Made by a program: the position numbers and the translations under genes
Notes under the pieces: model-generated
Databases searched by the model: none
Seen by the model: only the letters and a program-made list of their open reading frames with translations
What the model was told of the DNA's origin: nothing
Source of the DNA: Austropuccinia psidii
Lineage: Eukaryota > Basidiomycota > Pucciniomycetes > Pucciniales > Sphaerophragmiaceae
Direction: 5' to 3'
Length of the DNA stretch: 64,000 bases
NCBI GenBank assembly: GCA_023105745.1
Contig: JALGQZ010000016.1
Coordinates: forward strand, 26,157,154 to 26,221,153
Part shown: positions 12,729-26,134 of the stretch, in pieces
How the letters are laid out: each line of letters begins with the position of its first letter
Position numbering within the stretch: position 1 is the stretch's first letter

Positions 12729-15700
12729 TATTTATTGATTGTTTTTGGTTGAATTAAAGCTGAAGATTTCAGTATTTTCTAAGGTAATACTGTGACAGTA
12801 GATTTTTTCAGAAACTAATTTAATTTATTTAAAATTGAAGGCTTTCAAAGTCATGGTAGCATTATTCAATACTTCTTATAAGCGGATTTGGATATTTTAT
12901 ATCTTTGTTTTATTTTGTTTGTGAAAAGTCTCATACTAAAAAATTGACTTTTAGGGTGGATTTAAATCCTGAACACACCATAGAGGAGGATATTATTATG
13001 ACTTATTGGGATTATATTGAGCTTAAATATAGCTTGGATAATTTTTTATCCACAAATCACATTAATATTCAATAATAATAAAATCTTTAACAATGATTAA
13101 AAGGCTACAAATTTATTGGAGTAAGTACAAGTTATTTCAGCTTAGAAGCTCTTATAGAATTTCCCTCCATCCACAAATCTTAAAAGTTATTTTCTTCCTC
13201 AAATTTTTTAAAAACAATTACTTTGTAAAATATAACTAATTGAGGTTCTTGAGTTTAATTAAAACATGATTCTTCTATGCAATGCTTTTGGTTTGTTTTT
13301 ATATGATTTTCTGTATTTTTTTTGCAATATTTTGTGTGCTATTCTGTTATAATTCATTTTCACTTTGTGAATAATATTAATTTCTTTTCTTTTCACAATT
13401 TTCTTTTTTATTTTCTTATTTTCTATCAATTTATTTCTTTTTTGGTTTCTTAAATATCCAGATATTTTTATCTTGCATTGAAATATGATTACTATTTTTT
13501 GTGTTTCCTTGGTATTTTTTTCATTACTCTAGTTTTTTCATGAAATATATTAAAGATACTTCAAAAAGATAATATTCTTTTTTTTAATAAGATTCAGTAA
13601 TATTTAAAAAGGAATTGAATGCATTTTGAGGCGTTTTGTTGGTTTTTAATATCAAAAAAAGGAAATTACCAAAAGAAGAATTAACTAACAAATAAATCAA
13701 TAACATGAAGCAAGAAAAAACAAAAAAAGAGAAAAACTGATAAAGAAAAATTCATGAAGAAAAAAGATGAAAAATTTAAAAATGAAGGAAAAATAAAAGA
13801 CCTCAAGATCCAGAGAAACAATAAAATACTCAAAGAAATACCAAAAAACCAGACAAAATAACATAGAAAACCACCTCAAAACTAGAAGAGTGATAAAGTC
13901 AAAAATTGGAAAAACATTTCTGAATTAGATGTGCATAAGAAAAAAAATTAAGAAAAAACTTCAAAAAATTGCAATGGAAGAAGATATTCACAGGATATAG
14001 AAAAAAACAGAAATGCAGAAGTTTCAGTCTGTAAAATCGATTTCTGACTCCAAAGAGTGTGAAATGATAAAGTAATTAATGAAAGGTATTTAATTATAGT
14101 AAAAATGGCAGAAAAAGGGAAAGGAAAGAAAGATCAAAAACAAGCTGTGGGTAAATCTAGGCTCCAAATATAAAGGTATTATGTACAATTCATTAAAATT
14201 ATGAATCTTCATTCCTGTAATTTTAGATATTCATCGTTTCCTCAATTGAGGATGGAAAAGGATTTAGAAACTCATTTGTTTATTTTTCATGTAATGCGGT
14301 CAAGCTATAGAGTGTTTTATCATTCTCTTAAGGCAAAGTCTTATTTATTTTCGTTTGGAATCCCAATGTAAAAAATGAACTCATTCTATATTTTATCCAT
14401 ATTTGTAGGCCAATTATTTGAAATTGAAATTTTAAAAGGTTAGTCATGAGGAATTGAAAAACCTCAGCTTATGTTTAGGTAAAACAGATCTCACAAAATC
14501 AAATGATTTCTATATGGAAGCTTTAATGGAATAATATTTTCATTTTTTCTATATCATATTGATTATATATTTGTGAGATAAATAACTAAGCCATTTCGAA
14601 TAAATATTAGATAGGGGGTTATTTTTTTGAAAATTATTTATTATTTTGTAATAGAGGTTTTTTAAATGACTTACTCTGAAAAAAAAATGTAAAATTTATA
14701 TGTTTTCACCACTAATTGTAAAAGAATTCTTGTCATATTGAATTTGAATTAAAAAAAACTTGTGTTTTCTGGAGTTTTGATATTCATGCACTTTTTTAGA
14801 ATTTGCTTCAAACTCCAAGTTTATAATTCAAATTATTTTTTGAATTTTATTTCGTGAAGGATATACAAATAATTCTGTTTCAATAATTAAAGATCAAGTT
14901 AATACTCGGAATAAAAAACTCAGTTTTTTGCAAGAAACTATATTTTTTGTAGACTCGGCATCCTGTGAGAGTAAATGAAGATTTCTTGTACCCTCAAATA
15001 CCTTTTTAGTCTGATCAAAACTCAAATATATATTGATTTTTGAAATAAATGATTGAAATTAATAACCAAATTTATTAAACACAGTCAATAATTTCTTAAT
15101 TATTCAAAGTAAAATGGGAATGAATCAATTTCTATGAGCTTATGAGCTTTGATTCTGAAATTAATTTCATTCACAGTTTCAAATTGAAATTCCATTTCAT
15201 TTTCAATCCCATGTTGGATATACTTTCTCAATATTAAAAATCTTTCATTAATTTTAAAAGGAATATTGATATTACTAATAATATTATTTTATATTATGAA
15301 GTTCTAGTTCGTATGTCTTTTTCATGAATAAATGGCTAAGAGAGTCTTCCTAAGTAAAAATATTTTAAATTACTAACATAAGACATAATCTAAATCAAAG
15401 GTAAAAATAAATATGTTTAATTCCTTAGGGTTTTGAGAAATCTTCCCCTTCTATGAACACAATATATCAGTTTCACAACTTTCTGGTTATTATTTATTCA
15501 CATTGAGATAAATTGACATATTTCCTATTCATTTGAAAGTAAATCCATTCAGGTTTTTGATTAAAGATCCTAGTAAGCTTGCAAGTTTTTCAGTAGTTTC
15601 TTCCTCTTAACCTTAGCTCATTAATAATTATTTTTACATCTGCAATGATAGGTTTTTTTTGACTTATACATTAAAATCTATTTCAAAATTTCCCAATGAA

Positions 15701-18228
15701 CTGAGTGCATTTTCTCATTAATTATTATGAAAATAAGTAAAATATGGTATAAAGTGTAAAATCTTCCAATGAGCTGAATTTTTTTTCTTATGAATTATTA
15801 TAAAAATAAGTAAAATATTTTATAAAATCACACAAGTCCTTTCTTCAAAAGGAAATCAAAAGACAAAATATAAGCAGAGAACCCTTCCAAATAAATTAAC
15901 TTGATTTTTCACTTTATGGAATTATAAGTATCGGTAATTAAGTTTACTTGGCTTAAATATTGGGTTATACAATCCTTTAATCTTTAAATTTGATTAAAAA
16001 TAGATATTTTTTCTAAAAATTCAATAATTAAAGCAAAACTAAATATTTGAAGCTAAAGAAAATTTCAAATAAAACCTAAAACATGTTATATCTTCCATTT
16101 TATTCTTGAATTCAAACTAAATCTGTTTCTTTTTAAAAAGATTTTTATTGGAAATTTTTTTATTTTTTATTTCTGAAAATAAAAGTGAGAGTTGATATTT
16201 TAAATTCAGATATTATTTAATAAAATATCAATTTTAGAAGTGCAAAAGGAATCATAACTGATCTCTGAATATACTTAGTAATTCACACTGTCTAATTTAT
16301 AAATTTTAATTTCATAGATGTGGGATCAGGAATATTTTTCAGCTTATATTCATGATTTTTACTGTAATTAATTCTTTTAGTTTCATTCATTGTTTTTTCA
16401 AAACAAATGGAGCTTACATATTTTCCTAAAGAAAAAATCGCAAATATTCTTATAAAGCGTTCTAGTTCTTAGTAAAAGGATTTTCATTAATATTACAGGA
16501 ATTTTATCTTAAATGATATTGAGCCAAATTTGAGAATATGTAAGTTTTTTAAAATATAATGAAGCTTCTTTAAAAAAAACTGAAAAGAATCCTTTTTCTC
16601 AAATTGAATGAAATTATATTTAAGTAATTGCAATATATCTAAAGTCTTCAAGGATTCTGAAATAAAATAAAAATTAGTTGGGAACAATTTTAATTATATA
16701 TCATTTCTTGAACAAACGTTTTGTAAATTTCAACATATTTAAATTTAAGCAAAAACCTCAAAAATTGAATCAAAAGAAAAATCAATAGACAAATTAAATT
16801 AGAATAAAGAAATATCTGGATAAAATTTAAAAGAAAATTTTCATAAAGAATTTTAAATTAATTTTTGTTCTATCTTTTTTCATTATTTTTCGATTGATTT
16901 TTATTTTTAACATTTGAACAAAATGCTTAATTTTTTAGATTAATTACAAGGAATTTGAACCAAGAAATGAATTGATAACATATTACTTGAAGAAAATTCA
17001 CTTTAGCTAATTTGAAAGCCAGTTGAAAAAACTATTGAATTGAACAACAAAATTATTCAACTTGAAATTTGATAATTTTATAGACTACTTGTTAAAGTTT
17101 TATTTTTTAAAATAAAATGCAGAAGGACTTGAGATTTGTTGTATAATAATACCATCAAAGAGAGTTCATATATATTTTAGTACACTTATTGGAGACTTCT
17201 TATGGTTTCAATCTTATTATTGATAAATATTAAGAAAAGAATAGATTCTTCTTGGCTTTCTAGTTTGTTTTTTTCCTATCTCTTGATACTTGAAAAACCT
17301 TTTAGAGAAGAATATATTTTAAATAATTTACAAAAAAAGGACAAATAAACACATTTCTTGATGAAAATCTGTCTCTAGCCCAAAAAAATATATTTTAAAT
17401 AATAATATTCATAATTTCAATTCACAACATCAACTCATCTCTTAATACCTTGGATTATAGAATCATACAGCTTTACTATTCAAAAAATAGAGACAATAAG
17501 AGTTCACTTTTAGTTGAAGAAATAAAATATTATATCAGGAAAACATCATTCTGATTTAAATCAATTTGAATTCAATTGATAACATTTAATAAAAAAGACA
17601 GAATTATCCAAGTGAAAAACTTTTAATTACTTAATTTATCAATTATTGAAAAGGTCGCAAAGCTTCTTTGACATTATTTTTCCTAAAAATTACAGCAAAG
17701 AATTTCTGTTTTTTTCTGAATTTTTTTCAATATATTTTGATATAAATTTTAGATGGTAATCTGAAAATTTGAGAAAAATTGTTTTAAAAGATATTTATCA
17801 AACAAGTTTTTTGTTTCTTTTGAGGTTTTTTATTTAAATATTAAATTAATTCTTAATGAGTTTAATTCATATTTTTTTTATTAAAGATAAGATTTTTTAA
17901 ATTTTGAAAATAAGTTTTTATTTGATGAATTATTTGCATAAAAATGAAATCAAATTAAAGAAAAAACTTTATGAAAAGCTTGATATCACACATTTCCAAA
18001 TTTTAAGAGTATTTTTCTCCAAACCTATTTAAATCTAATATTCCAAAGAGGAAATTTGAAAAAATTACTTTATCAAAAAAGAATCAAAATTAGGCTTTTC
18101 AGAAAAGAAGTTCAAAAAAACAAGCTCCCATATCTTGTATTTAAATTTGAATTCATAAATTTATGTCCTGTATTTTTACAATTAAATTGATGAAAATACA
18201 GAAAGTTTCTGAAATTTATAATTAAGAC
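12729..18228. other. Gene-poor AT-rich spacer
   Basis: I see no supported gene or RNA. Stops are dense in all frames and the open frames present (for example 13697-13879 and 16493-16687, minus strand) look like chance. The strand composition is uneven: about 13310-13620 is T-rich and 13620-14060 strongly A-rich. It probably holds transposon remains too decayed to identify. Confidence 0.4.
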
Positions 18229-18707
18229 AGGGTTCCAAATTTACAAAATACCATAATCAAAAACTAATTTATTTTTCTTAAATCCCAAATTAAATCTTTG
18301 TGTTTTAGAAATCCCAAATTTCAAGAGGTGTGGTCTTTTGAGGTACAAAAAACCAGGGTTTCAAAGTCCAAAACTTGCATTTAAACCAAAATCCCACTTC
18401 TAGTCTCACCAACAGCATCATTTTTTATGCACACCTCAGAAAGCTCAGTTATAACTGTCTACAAATTTCTTTATACTTCATCAAGTCTAAATATACCAGG
18501 AAAAACTTGAAGTAATTTTTCCAATTTTTATCATCTTAAAAAATTTCCAAAATTGAAATTCCAAAGGGGTCAGAAATATTATCTTTACTCCAGAATTTAA
18601 AATCATTGAGGCTTGTGAACTAATTGGAATATGATAGTTATTCAGATATTCAAGATTATATCTTGCTATTTCAAATTTCAACAACAAAAAGATACCTTTC
18701 CCCCCCA
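18229..18707 (+). mobile_element. Decayed Harbinger-type non-autonomous relic
   Basis: The stretch around 18229-18470 aligns with the left end of the Harbinger-type element at 63255. Shared blocks are a degenerate GGGTTCCAAATTTAC terminus, an AAATCCCAAATTxAA segment, CAAGAGGTGTGGT, GAGGTACAAAAAxCC and CCAAAATCCCAC. A candidate opposite end at about 18685-18707 (AGATACCTTTCCCCCCC) resembles the reversed terminus at 25680-25694. Homology of the left part is fairly clear; the right border is tentative, and I see no reliable target duplication. Confidence 0.5.
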
Positions 18708-19228
18708 AAAGATATCCTTCACCTTCCATATATACCTTAAATTACTTAAGAAACTTATTAGATGAGAATTTATTACAAATTTGTAAAGCAACACATCATA
18801 AATTGGAGAAAGTGGTTTTCAAGATTGAAGATGATCGAAAATTTTCAAGTTCCTAAAAAAACAGGTAAAAGGATCTTGAAATACATTTTTCTTTTACACT
18901 CTCAAGATTGTGGTTGAATGCAACACTGGTAAGAATCATTTGTAAATCATATGCAGTTCCCTTGCACCTCCTGAGCTATGGTAATTTAGTAGGTTTAAGG
19001 GACTTTAAATGAAGTAACACAACCTTTTCCCAAGTGTTAATATGGCTTCTTTACAAAATATTGAGATTTTTTTGGGTTAGCCATGGTACTATTGTCTTTC
19101 AAGATCAAGGGGTAGTTTCATATCAATAAAATCAACAATAAGTGTAGTTTTTTGGACAAAAAGTGAATGAAAAAGAAAGTTTCTGAGGCAATTCAGGCTG
19201 AAAGAGTTTCTGGCTTAATTGCATGTAT

Positions 19229-20978
19229 TGTAAGGTTTTACTATAAAACAATAAGTAAAAATTACCAATACTTTACTTATTGTACTCTGAATTTTCTAAT
19301 AGAAAGTAATAATAAGATCAAAATTAATTATAATAATAAGATGTTATTATAATTATGGTATAAATTACTTGTATTGTTCAAAAATAATGATATCAATATA
19401 TTAATGGAAATTTATTATTGTTACCAGAAAATACTAAATGTATTAGAAATTGTTATTCAATGTTAAAAAACAATTTATAACTATAACATTACCAAGATTA
19501 AAGCTATGTATTAATATAAATACTATTCATATTGATAAAAAAATAATCAAAGAATAATAATAGAAAAAATACCATAATAAGAGAAGAAAACCTACTTTTA
19601 ACACTTAATATAATTATTTTCATTAATTTTACCCCTAATAATTTAATCAAAACTTATTGAAAATTTAGCTACAAAAAACAATAGAGAGAAATACAAATTT
19701 TTCTATTTTCATGCTGATTTAGATATTTTTAAGAGAATTTAGCAAACAACAATAAAATATTGGTGTTATAACATAAAAGATAGTGATTACTAAAAGATTC
19801 TCATTTGTTCTTTTATAATATGGGAGTTTTATATATAAATAATAAAGATTATTCCCTCTTATTTAGTGTTTTATAGAGTCCGATGTGTCTGAGGTGGAAA
19901 CCAAGTCAGAAGGGGTTCTTTTACAGTAGAAATGTACTTATTTTATCCACTGAAATTGATCAATATTATAAGTTTTTGTGATGATTAACTCATTATTAAG
20001 CCTTTTTATCTCATTATTACTCCATTTTTTAGAGTTATCACTGTAGCTCTAATTTGCTGAAATCATAAGCTTAAAATATGACTTAATTTTGTTTATCAAA
20101 GTAGTTTCAATCATAAAATACTAAGATCCATCAGTTTAATCTCTTATTAAGCTTTTCAACTTGAAATATGATTACAGTTAAAGATAAAAATGATCATTTT
20201 TAAGCCTCAACTTTAATCTTCAATAATTTTCAGTTTTCCATGCAACTAAAAATCAAGGAGCGAATTCTACTATATTGGAATGTCCTTACTAATATTCCAA
20301 GAGTATTCTATTACATCATCAAAACTTTATGTTTGATTATTTTTCTTGTAATTCATCTTTTCTGTTGAAATTTGCTACTTTAGACTTTAAACCATGATTT
20401 CAAAATATTATACCTTGAATATCATGATAAAAATTACTTAATTCTTCACCTATGAGCTAGTAGAATGTAACTATGTACTTTTTTGAAGTTTGGACCACTT
20501 TTAAGCTTAAGTGGTTGACTGGTATTGCTATTTTGACCAATGACCCCTTATTATTCTTACCCTTGTGTATAGCTTTCCAAAAAGTTATATATATTTATTC
20601 TTACAGTTATTCTGGGGTATCTTTGATTTTGGATCAAGTCTTCATTATCATCATTTCAGAATCTATGAGTTAAAAGTCATGAAGATATTCACTTATCATA
20701 AAAGTTCTTATATCCAGGTATCTCAGTAGGTATTGGGTTTTCAGAGATGATATAAAAGAGTTGTATATTCTTGCTTAAATGGGTAACCCAATGATGTAAT
20801 TTATCTAACATTATTACTGATTGTTTCCTGAGATAATCAAGAATTTATGCCTTTTTATGGCAGTTTTACTTATTTTAATTGTTTCTAAGAGTATAATTTT
20901 AATTCTTATTCTTCAAACAATTTATGTAATGCTTTTTGTGACCTTTTTGGATATGTGGTCATATTTCAAAGGCTCACA
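19229..20978 (-). mobile_element. Old decayed Gypsy-1-type solo LTR
   Basis: Both borders match reversed Gypsy-1 LTR ends. TGTAAGGTTTTACTATAAAA at 19229, followed by the CAATAAGTAAAAATTAC block, equals the LTR 3' end; GGATATGTGGTCATATTTCA and GGCTCACA at 20948-20978 equal the LTR start. The intervening sequence follows the LTR in reverse with many substitutions and deletions (about 1,750 versus 2,026 bp). Flanking 5-mers TGTAT and TTTAT differ at one base. No internal region is present. Confidence 0.8.
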
Positions 20979-23900
20979 TTTATGGAAGGGGCTCTCTCAT
21001 CCATTAATCTCAATACCTCTAAATGATGGTGAAGCCTATTTTTATTTCAAGAAGAGGTAATATATTTTGTAGTGAAATATTCAAATATTTGTAAATTCTG
21101 AATAATTATCCAAAATTGAGGCATTCTATTTCTATTAATCTGGTTTTTTTATATGAAAAACAATTTGATTGCCCTAAATTTGGCTTTAATGGCTCAATTT
21201 ATGATCAAAATTTATATCAACATATGAAAATAGAAACTAAAGTTCAGAGACTTCATAAAAAAGATCAGTGCTTATCAGGAAATTGGCCTTATGCAAGCTC
21301 ACCATGGGTTGTTCTGGCTTATATAGTTTACAAATCACATAAAAATGCAAACATGTCTTTCAGTTTCTGTATAGAAAAATAATGGGTAAGAATTGAGCAT
21401 GAAACAGGTATTTTGAAGGATAAGTGGCTTCATCTGAGGTATATTGGAAATCAAGTGAGGGATGATCAAGAAATGCAATATTTTTCAGATTAGCAGTTTA
21501 ATTTGTGATTTCAAATGATATTTTGGCTAAAAGAAAATACTAATTGCTTAATATGTATTAATAACATGAACCAGAACATGTGGATAATCTATATAAACTA
21601 GAAACTGTGAAAAATCTTTTAAATATGCATGAAAAGATCAAGAAAATCACTTTTGCTTAAAAATATAATCATTTATGAAATCTCATTCTATTTGTTTATC
21701 CACCAAGAAATCTTCATTCCTAATGATCTAAAGTATACTTCAAAGATAAGAATATATTATTTGAAAATTTCTCTCTTTAGCCCTGTTTTTATCCTGTTTA
21801 TTTTGAGCAATTGAGCTATAGAAGTCTGATTAAATTTGGTTAACATTCAGATCTAAAACGTTTTTTGACCTAAACTGAATGATTTTCTTTCAATTTGACA
21901 TGAGAATCCCAAATTATTAACTTGGTTGGAGGCTTGGAAGTGAGTTCAACAATTAATAACCTTTTGCAAATTCTCTTCATTATCACAGGCTTCTTTGAAA
22001 AGCTACTCTCCATTTTCAATTAAGGGAAGTGCAAAAAATTTTCAGAACGGGATAAAATATTTGGTATTGGCTGAAAAATATTATTCAAAATTAAAGAGAA
22101 GATAACATAGGTCTATTCATTGATATCATTATTATCTTGATGTGGTTTATTGAGAAATATTTCTTGAGCTACAATAACATTGGAAAAACTTTGGGTTTCT
22201 TTAATGGATCTATTTGAAATACATTTTGGTCCACTGGTATTTGGTATTTGAGAATATTTCATTAATTTTGATCTTCATCTGCAGCCATTATAGAAAATTT
22301 TATAGCTCTTAAATAAAGATATTTATCATAGTTTCTTAGTTTTTCCCATTTAATGTTATCTCCTTCAATTTGATAAATTTTGAATCCAGATTTTTGGAAA
22401 TAACCATATATAATCTGTAAGATAATTAGTAATCCTACCAAAAATGAAGAAATTTATTATATACTTGCAGATTTACCAGAATCAGAACCTGGATTAACCC
22501 TAATGCCTTTCATTAATTACATTTTCTATGCTTAGAAAAAAATTTTAATATAGCTACTAGGTTTTCTAGTGCATTCAAGGTTGGAGTAGGATCATCAAAA
22601 GGTCATATTTCAAAACTCACAGGGGGAGAGTTTCTGGGGTTTATCAATCAGGGCATAAGGGCTACTGAGGCTATTTATTTCTGTAATTCTTAACAAATTT
22701 GGCTTTTTTTATGTTATCAATTGAAATATTGGAAAAAAAGTGTAATATCTGTTGGATGCTCCAAGTGCTGAGATGATTTTTTTACCATAGTGGATATAGT
22801 ATCTTTGGGATCAAGTAAGACATCTTATTTTGATTTAATTTCTAATATTATATTCTTAATTTTGTATATTTCACTTCTTCCTAACCATGACATAAGGAGG
22901 AGAAATATTTTTTTCAAAATTTTTAAATCAAGTCTGATTACTTATTAAAGCTAGCTTAGTGCAAGCCATGACCTCATTAGATTTATTTTTATAATCAGAT
23001 ATTAAGGAAGTAATTATTACAAACTTTAAAGAAGATAGGAGTTTGATCGATGGGAATTCTTTATCAATAATTCATAACCCCCTATAGCTTTATTTCAAAG
23101 GATAAATAAATAAATAACAATCATTCATTAATAAATTTAATTATAATTAAAAAAATTAAAAAATTAAAAATAAAATTCAAAATTAATTAACTAAATATAT
23201 AAGTAAGTGAAATAATTTTTCTTTATTAAATTCAAAAAATATTGATCCATTTACATTGAAAAATATAATAGTTACCAATTTAGATTCAAAAAAAAAACAA
23301 TATTGAGCCAAATTTAGGAGAAAAAGAGATAAAAGGTTGTTAAATTTATTTTCAAATCGATTCAAAAAAATTCAGAAATTTTTGAAAGTTTAATTTAGAA
23401 TTTATTCATAAAGATGTTTTGACCTAATCCATAATTCATTTAGCATAGAATTTTGAATTTGTTTTAAATGAAGGTAAGTTTGTTATAGTGATGGTGATTA
23501 TGGTGAGTAAAATGATGAAATAATTTATTTTTTTCAAAATAAAATAGATTTATTATGATTTTTATGAGAATGGGTGTCTTGTGATGAAGTTGATGAAGAT
23601 CATCAAGAATATTTATTTTTCAAAAAAAAAAATCAAAAAAAATCATTATGATTATGAATGTTTTTGAAAAAAAACAAAAATGATTAATTTTATTCCAAGA
23701 AAAAACCAACAAAAAGAGCTCCCAAAATTGATAAGTAATTATTTTATAAAATGAAATGATATTTAATTTCCAAAATTTTGGTGATTCATTGAAAGAATTT
23801 TTTTTAAGATGAATTTTTGAAAGAAATTTAACTAGTGGTTTCATCAAGATATATAAATTGAATATCAAAGAGTACTTTTGAAAAAAGATTATTTAATTGG

Positions 23901-25658
23901 ATTTAATTTTGATTCTGAAAAAAAGTTGAATAAAAAAATTTAATTGAAATTTGAGTAAAATATTTTTCAAAAAAAGAAAAAACAAATAAAAAGAATTATT
24001 TTTAAAAAAAATGAAGAAATATTGAGAAAGAAAAAAAAATCAAAGTTGAGTTCAAAAGATGAACTTCAAAAAGTTAAAGGGAAACAAATACACAAAAAAT
24101 ACCACTGAAATTGAAACTTGGAAGCACTTTTACCTCATATGAACGCATAATTCATACATTTAATCGACTTTATTTAAATACAACTTATACATCTCTATAT
24201 GTTATTTATAATAACACTCAGTTGATAAGTACACTTTGCAATGAAATAAATGATGGGTTTTATTTAGTTATTAAAAAATAAAAACTGATCCATTAATACC
24301 TAAAAGGTTATGCCCTATTCTTCATTAATCAATCCAAGAATCTTCTCCAAATAATAGATAGAAATTCTTTATGTTAAAGCTGCTGTATTTTTATGTTTTT
24401 GGAACTTCTTCTTCAATTACACTTCCCAATGGTTTTTTCTTTATTTCTTGCTTCACCTTTTCTTTTTCTAATCAAACTCCATCTACTTCTTTAATTTTAC
24501 TTCTCAAAAAAAACAATATTGCTTACATTCTCTTCAGGCCATTTTTCTTTATTCCACTCCAAATAAGAAATATCATTGGCTTCTTGGGCTACAAATATTA
24601 TCTATTCAGTTAAACTGAAAAAATTAATTCTATTTCAAATAATTACCTTTTTGAAATTAATAAAGAAAATTTTAACATTTTGGTGCAAAAATATCAATGA
24701 GATTTTCCCTTGAGAAACATTTCTCATTCAGGTTTAGGTTAAATGATTCACTTTACCTTTTTTTTTCTGAAAAAATATTCAAGCAGGATCAAGTTTTGAC
24801 TTCAAATAATTATTAATATTTTGATTTGAAATGAAACTTTATTGACTCATTACTTCATTAAAAGCAATTATGAATTAACTCAACGGTTGCTATATAATTT
24901 TTTTCCATCCTTGTAAAAACTTTCTTTTTCTTCAGAATCATAACTTTTGATTGGATTAATAGTGGCTTTATCACCAAAGATTTTATTAATATTAATTAAT
25001 AATAGACTGATAATTTGAATAATTTCAGTCTTTAAATGAATAACTTTACTCTTACATTTATTTATTCTTACTCCAGCTAAGTTCTCCAATTATTTTTCTT
25101 TAATATATTTCTTTTTTTATGTTTTCCATCAATCTTGAATTCTTCTTCAACTAATTTTTAATCTATGACATAATTTCTTTTTTTCCTATTCTTCATTAAA
25201 CTGGAAGCTATTATGATTTTATAAAGGGCGCCTTCCTATAGAAGCTGAACCACTCATACCAAAACATTCCCAAAAGTTAAATTTAATTAAAATTCAATTT
25301 CTTATTTCTGAATAATCAGGATACTTCAAATGACTTGAAGAATGTGGAATGTTGGAAGTGGTTTTCATATTGTAATTTATTGTTTCTTATTTGGAGTGAG
25401 AGATTACTATTTAATTTAAAAAAGAGGAAGTTATCTTGTGTATTTGGAAGTAATTTGAAGTAATTTATTGAGGGAAAGATAAATCATAAAGCTATGAATC
25501 AAGAATCCATAGTAAATTCAATTTGGGTTAAATTTCATATGGAGGTCCCATGGGCCTGGAATTTTATCAAAATACCAGGGGACTCAAATAAAATTCCATG
25601 TAATTCATGAATAAAAAGGCATTTTTTCCCTATGGGATTTGAAATCCAAATTACATCT
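20979..25658. other. Spacer with possible decayed coding relics
   Basis: Mostly AT-rich DNA without supported genes. Around 21116-21480 there is a less AT-biased stretch (described separately). From about 23100 to 24110 the + strand is dominated by A-rich low-complexity sequence. No RNA gene or clean repeat border was recognised. Confidence 0.4.
21116..21480 (+). pseudogene. Possible decayed coding fragment, unidentified
   Basis: An 88-codon open frame (21116-21382) has more balanced residue use than the surrounding random frames, including CPKFGFNGS and GNWPYASSPWVV, and after its stop the same frame stays open for another 30-odd codons (EHETGILKDKWLHLRYIG). It could be a transposase or other mobile-element remnant, but I recognise no family. 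Confidence 0.25.
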
Positions 25659-25694
25659 TATTTTGAGGTGGGATTTGATATCTTTGACACCCCC
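25659..25694 (-). mobile_element. Harbinger-type terminal repeat, isolated end
   Basis: The sequence reads ATTTTGAG, GTGGGATTTG, then CTTTGACACCCCC; reversed, it matches the terminus at 63255 (GGGGGTGTCAAAG...CAAATCCCAC) over about 35 bases with few mismatches. It is one end of a minus-oriented copy of the same family. I could not find the partner end upstream; the element may be truncated or highly decayed. Confidence 0.6.
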
Positions 25695-25906
25695 TAAGGT
25701 GGATGAGAGTCTCTAACACTATTGATAAAATACAAAAGGAAAACTGAAATAATGTTCAAACAAGGGATTTTCAATGTATGTTATGTGGGCTCAATATTTT
25801 TTACATTTAAAAATCTTCCAATGAGGTAATATTTAATTTCATGGTAAATGATAATTGATATCCTGATTTCCATTTTAAAAAGAGGATTCAAAATAAAAAT
25901 ATGTCA

Positions 25907-25907
<1 letters not shown>

Positions 25908-25944
<37 letters not shown>
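25908..25944. repeat. (AAT)n microsatellite
   Basis: About twelve uninterrupted AAT units. Confidence 0.9.
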
Positions 25945-25947
<3 letters not shown>

Positions 25948-26134
25948 CAGTAAATTTGCTTTTCTAATAATAGCAAATTAAAATTATAAGTAATATTTCA
26001 TTTTAATATTATAGTCAATATTTGTATACAATCTTGATTTTAATTATTATTTTTAAAAAAATTTACCCACATTTCCAATTTATATAAAATTTAATTTTTT
26101 TTTGTTTTTTATCAGGAAAATTTGTAAGTATTTC

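Noticed and set aside
18687..18707. C-run as a telomere-like or G-quadruplex signal
   Set aside because: Only a single run of seven C; better explained as a decayed transposon terminus.
19167..19352. 61-codon frame at the left border of the decayed LTR
   Set aside because: It spans the LTR border and is not conserved in intact LTR copies.
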